From: Acidobacteriota bacterium
GTDB lineage: Bacteria > Acidobacteriota > Terriglobia > Terriglobales > Acidobacteriaceae
NCBI GenBank assembly: GCA_021805265.1
Contig: JAJZFR010000193.1
Span: forward strand, 1-8,104
DNA length: 8,104 nucleotides
Direction: 5' to 3'
Below the pieces are notes generated by a model, which saw only the letters and a program-made list of their open reading frames with translations, did no database searches and was not told the DNA's origin. The position numbers and the translations under genes were made by a program. The first letter of the stretch is position 1. Each line of letters starts with the position of its first letter. This document shows positions 6,940 through 8,104 of the stretch, piece after piece.

Positions 6940-6945
6940 AACGCC

Positions 6946-7701
6946 ATGCAGGCTCGCATCGTCGGAACCACCATGCCCGTGCTTGAATTTCTTCTCGATC
7001 ACAACGACTGCGTGATCTCGGAGGCGGGCGAACTCTCCTGGATGTCCAGCTCCGTCCAGATGACCACGCATACCCAGTTCGCTGGCGGCGGCGGTCTCTT
7101 TGGCGCGCTCAAGCGCGTGGTCGGCGGCGGGTCGCTCTTCATGACCGAGTACCGCGCGCTCGGCGCACCCGGCGAGGTGGCCTTCGCCACGCGTGTTCCC
7201 GGCCACATTGTTCCCGTCGAGGTCAACCCAGGACACGAGTACTTCATCCATCGTCACGGCTTCCTCTGCGCCACCGATCAGATTCAGCTCTCCGTCGGCT
7301 TCCAGCAGTCGCTCGGCGCGGGCATCTTTGGCGGCGACGGCTTCCTGCTCCAGCGCGTCGCGGGCGCGGGCACCGCATGGCTCGAGCTTTCCGGCGAAGT
7401 GGTCATTCGCGACCTCGCACCCGGCGAAACCCTCCTCGTCCACCCCGGCCACGTCGGAGCCTTTCAGGCCTCCGTCAACTTCCAGATCACCACCGTGCGC
7501 GGCATCAAAAACATGATCTTCGGCGGCGACGGCATCTTCCTGGCCGCGCTCACCGGCCCCGGACGCCTCTGGCTCCAGACCCTGCCCATCGCCAAGCTCG
7601 CTCACCAGATTCAGGAATACCTGCCCACCTCCCGCCAGGAGTCCGTGCAGGGCGGCGTGGTCGGCGGCATCGTCGGCTCCATCCTCGACAACATGCGCTG
7701 A
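6946..7701 (+). CDS. AIM24 / TIGR00266 family protein
   Basis: This 251-residue protein belongs to the AIM24 family (TIGR00266 in bacteria), named after a yeast mitochondrial protein. The family has a beta-rich, double-psi-like fold; its biochemical role in bacteria is not established. Family hallmarks are visible: GELSWMSSSVQMTT (28-41), the Gly-rich FAGGGGLFGALKRVVGGGSLFMTEYRA (45-71), GEVAFATRVPGHIVPVEV (76-93), FLCATDQIQLSVGFQ (106-120), GIFGGDGFLLQRVAGAGTAWL (126-146), LAPGETLLVHPGHVGAFQ (157-174), IKNMIFGGDGIFLAALTGPGRLWLQT (187-212) and a Gly/Val tail GGVVGGIVGSIL (236-247). There is no signal peptide, so the protein is probably cytoplasmic. The start at 6946 is fixed by AGAGGA 6 nt upstream and matches the usual family N-terminus and length. 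The two GG-D-GxFL segments suggest an internal repeat. The gene stands alone, followed by hairpin repeats that could stop its transcript. Confidence 0.93.
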   Translation: MQARIVGTTMPVLEFLLDHNDCVISEAGELSWMSSSVQMTTHTQFAGGGGLFGALKRVVGGGSLFMTEYRALGAPGEVAFATRVPGHIVPVEVNPGHEYFIHRHGFLCATDQIQLSVGFQQSLGAGIFGGDGFLLQRVAGAGTAWLELSGEVVIRDLAPGETLLVHPGHVGAFQASVNFQITTVRGIKNMIFGGDGIFLAALTGPGRLWLQTLPIAKLAHQIQEYLPTSRQESVQGGVVGGIVGSILDNMR

Positions 7702-7763
7702 CGCGCGCACTCGACAACCTCCTCCAGGAATACGGCCCCTTCACGCGCCGTCCCGAGAGATGT

Positions 7764-7782
7764 CCGGGTGCCGGGGATTGAC
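7764..7782 (+). repeat. Hairpin-less copy of the GGGTGCC repeat
   Basis: CCGGGTGCC is joined directly to GGGGATTGAC. These are the left head and right tail of the two complete copies downstream (the GATTGAC tail matches the 7843-7879 copy and its flank), but the central palindrome is absent. It looks like a remnant from which 21-22 nt of hairpin were lost, or a minimal target into which hairpins were inserted. Confidence 0.6.
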
Positions 7783-7796
7783 CAGCGCGTCGGGTA

Positions 7797-7833
7797 CCGG
7801 GTGCCCCCGGTCTGGATTTTCAGACCGGGGATT
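7797..7833 (+). repeat. GGGTGCC hairpin repeat, copy A
   Basis: The head CCGGGTGC is followed by a perfect 10-bp stem, CCCCGGTCTG (7805-7814) with CAGACCGGGG (7821-7830), loop GATTTT, then tail ATT. It matches copy B over 37 nt except for two positions that pair with each other. The T-rich ATTCTTTC after the stem could let it act as a terminator for the AIM24 gene, though a true U-tract is absent. It is REP-like in form; I do not know a named family. Confidence 0.85.
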
Positions 7834-7842
7834 CTTTCAACT

Positions 7843-7879
7843 CCGGGTGCCCCAGGTCTGGATTTTCAGACCTGGGATT
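7843..7879 (+). repeat. GGGTGCC hairpin repeat, copy B
   Basis: Same layout as copy A, 46 bp downstream and in the same orientation. The stem is CCCAGGTCTG (7851-7860) with CAGACCTGGG (7867-7876), loop GATTTT. Relative to copy A, C7808/G7827 has become A7854/T7873, a compensated pair that leaves all 10 stem pairs intact. It is followed by GAC, as in the hairpin-less copy. Confidence 0.85.
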
Positions 7880-7948
7880 GACTACTCTGTCCACTCCGGA
7901 AAACTCACAAAATCCAACCCCGCTGGACAGCCCGGCAACCAACCTGCG

Positions 7949-8104
7949 ATGTTTGCTCATGCAGGAACTCCGTTGAAATTTCCAGGCCTCAACGCGACCA
8001 CTTCAGCAAGTCCATCGCGCGGCGAAGCTCTTCGCCTGCAAGCGCGGAGGATGTTCCTCGGCTGCATTCTGGCCTCTCTGGCTTCTTCGATTCCCGCGCT
8101 CGCA
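7949..8104 (+). CDS. Possible N-terminus of an exported protein, 3'-truncated
   Basis: An open frame from ATG 7949 runs off the window, giving 52 residues. It starts MFAHAGTPLKFPG and ends with an export-signal-like segment: QARRMFLG (residues 31-38) followed by CILASLASSIPALA. RRxFL followed by a moderately hydrophobic stretch and an ALA site resembles a twin-arginine (Tat) signal, though Ala rather than Ser/Thr precedes the arginines. The ATG has no Shine-Dalgarno. TTG at 7973 has AGGA 6 nt upstream and may be the true start. ATG at 8051 has GGAGG abutting it, which is too close. The mature protein is outside the window, so no function can be given. A chance open frame in GC-rich DNA is possible. 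Confidence 0.42.
   Translation, partial: MFAHAGTPLKFPGLNATTSASPSRGEALRLQARRMFLGCILASLASSIPALA

Larger units (their letters stand above)
6506..6945. other. Divergent intergenic region, 440 bp
   Basis: It separates the leftward barrel/mnmG cluster from the rightward AIM24 gene and is visibly less GC-rich than its flanks. Open frames crossing it translate to low-complexity, Cys/Lys/Asn-rich peptides with no recognisable domain and no ribosome binding site, so I call it non-coding for protein. It holds a + strand promoter-like pair (6591-6618), an RNA stem-loop (6661-6690), a terminator-like hairpin with a T-rich tail (6758-6804), a TATACT box (6893-6898) and a palindrome (6908-6917). The promoter for the leftward cluster is not clear. 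A minus-strand TATACT (6741-6736) is the best -10 candidate but lacks a matching -35 and would imply a leader of about 220 nt. Confidence 0.8.
7702..7948. other. Intergenic stretch with hairpin repeats
   Basis: The stretch after the AIM24 stop up to a possible gene at 7949 holds three copies of a repeat headed CCGGGTGCC (7764-7782, 7797-7833, 7843-7879). Outside these copies (7702-7763 and 7880-7948) I see no gene, promoter or ribosome binding site I can support. Confidence 0.7.

Noticed and set aside
6601..6945. Upstream extension of the AIM24 gene by 115 codons
   Set aside because: It crosses the T-rich tract, lacks family similarity and has no ribosome binding site, whereas the ATG at 6946 has AGAGGA at ideal spacing.
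6892..7710. A 272-codon minus-strand frame opposite the AIM24 gene
   Set aside because: In-register antisense shadow. The + strand product is a recognisable family member with a good ribosome binding site.
7878..7906. TTGACT at 7878-7883 as a -35 for the gene at the right end
   Set aside because: It belongs to the repeat tail and its flank, and no acceptable -10 hexamer occurs 16-18 bp downstream.
7702..7948. CRISPR-like array from the repeated hairpins
   Set aside because: The copies have unequal spacing (33 and 46 bp), one lacks its centre, and there are no spacer-length unique segments or cas genes.

Overview
The window is about 8.1 kb of GC-rich, gene-dense bacterial DNA with one short AT-richer intergenic region near 6.5-6.9 kb. 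Gene content suggests an Acidobacteriota member, class Terriglobia. The pointers are an OmpL-like 'beta-barrel porin-2' outer-membrane protein, an AIM24-family protein, strong GC3 codon bias, and GGGTGCC-headed hairpin repeats of a kind I recall from those genomes. This assignment is inference; no rRNA or other marker is present.

Left end: a 5'-truncated calcineurin-like metallophosphoesterase (+ strand, to 770) converges on a leftward cluster, with only 2 bp between the two stop codons. The leftward cluster, in transcription order, is an outer-membrane beta-barrel protein (6505-5027), mnmG (4974-2965), folP (2968-2051) and a YhhS-like MFS transporter (2047-773). mnmG and folP overlap by ATGA, and the transporter's first possible start (GTG) lies 3 bp after the folP stop, so the last three genes look like one translationally coupled operon. 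The barrel gene is 52 bp upstream with no evident terminator between. MnmG consumes methylene-tetrahydrofolate to modify tRNA wobble uridines and FolP makes the pterin-pABA precursor of that cofactor, so the coupling has a metabolic logic.

Middle: the 440-bp divergent region 6506-6945 has no convincing protein gene. It contains a sigma70-like promoter, a stem-loop and a terminator-like hairpin with a T-rich tail, all consistent with a roughly 150-180 nt small RNA on the + strand. Further right are a TATACT -10 box, a perfect TGTCGCGACA palindrome and a strong ribosome binding site for the next gene.

Right end: an AIM24-family gene (6946-7701, +) is followed by about 250 bp holding three copies of an intergenic repeat. 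Two copies carry 10-bp hairpins that differ by a compensated base pair, and one copy lacks the hairpin. The window ends in what may be the start of a + strand gene encoding an exported, possibly Tat-dependent protein. I see no CRISPR array, tRNA, rRNA, insertion sequence or clear defence system. The least explained material is the hairpin repeat family and the candidate small RNA.
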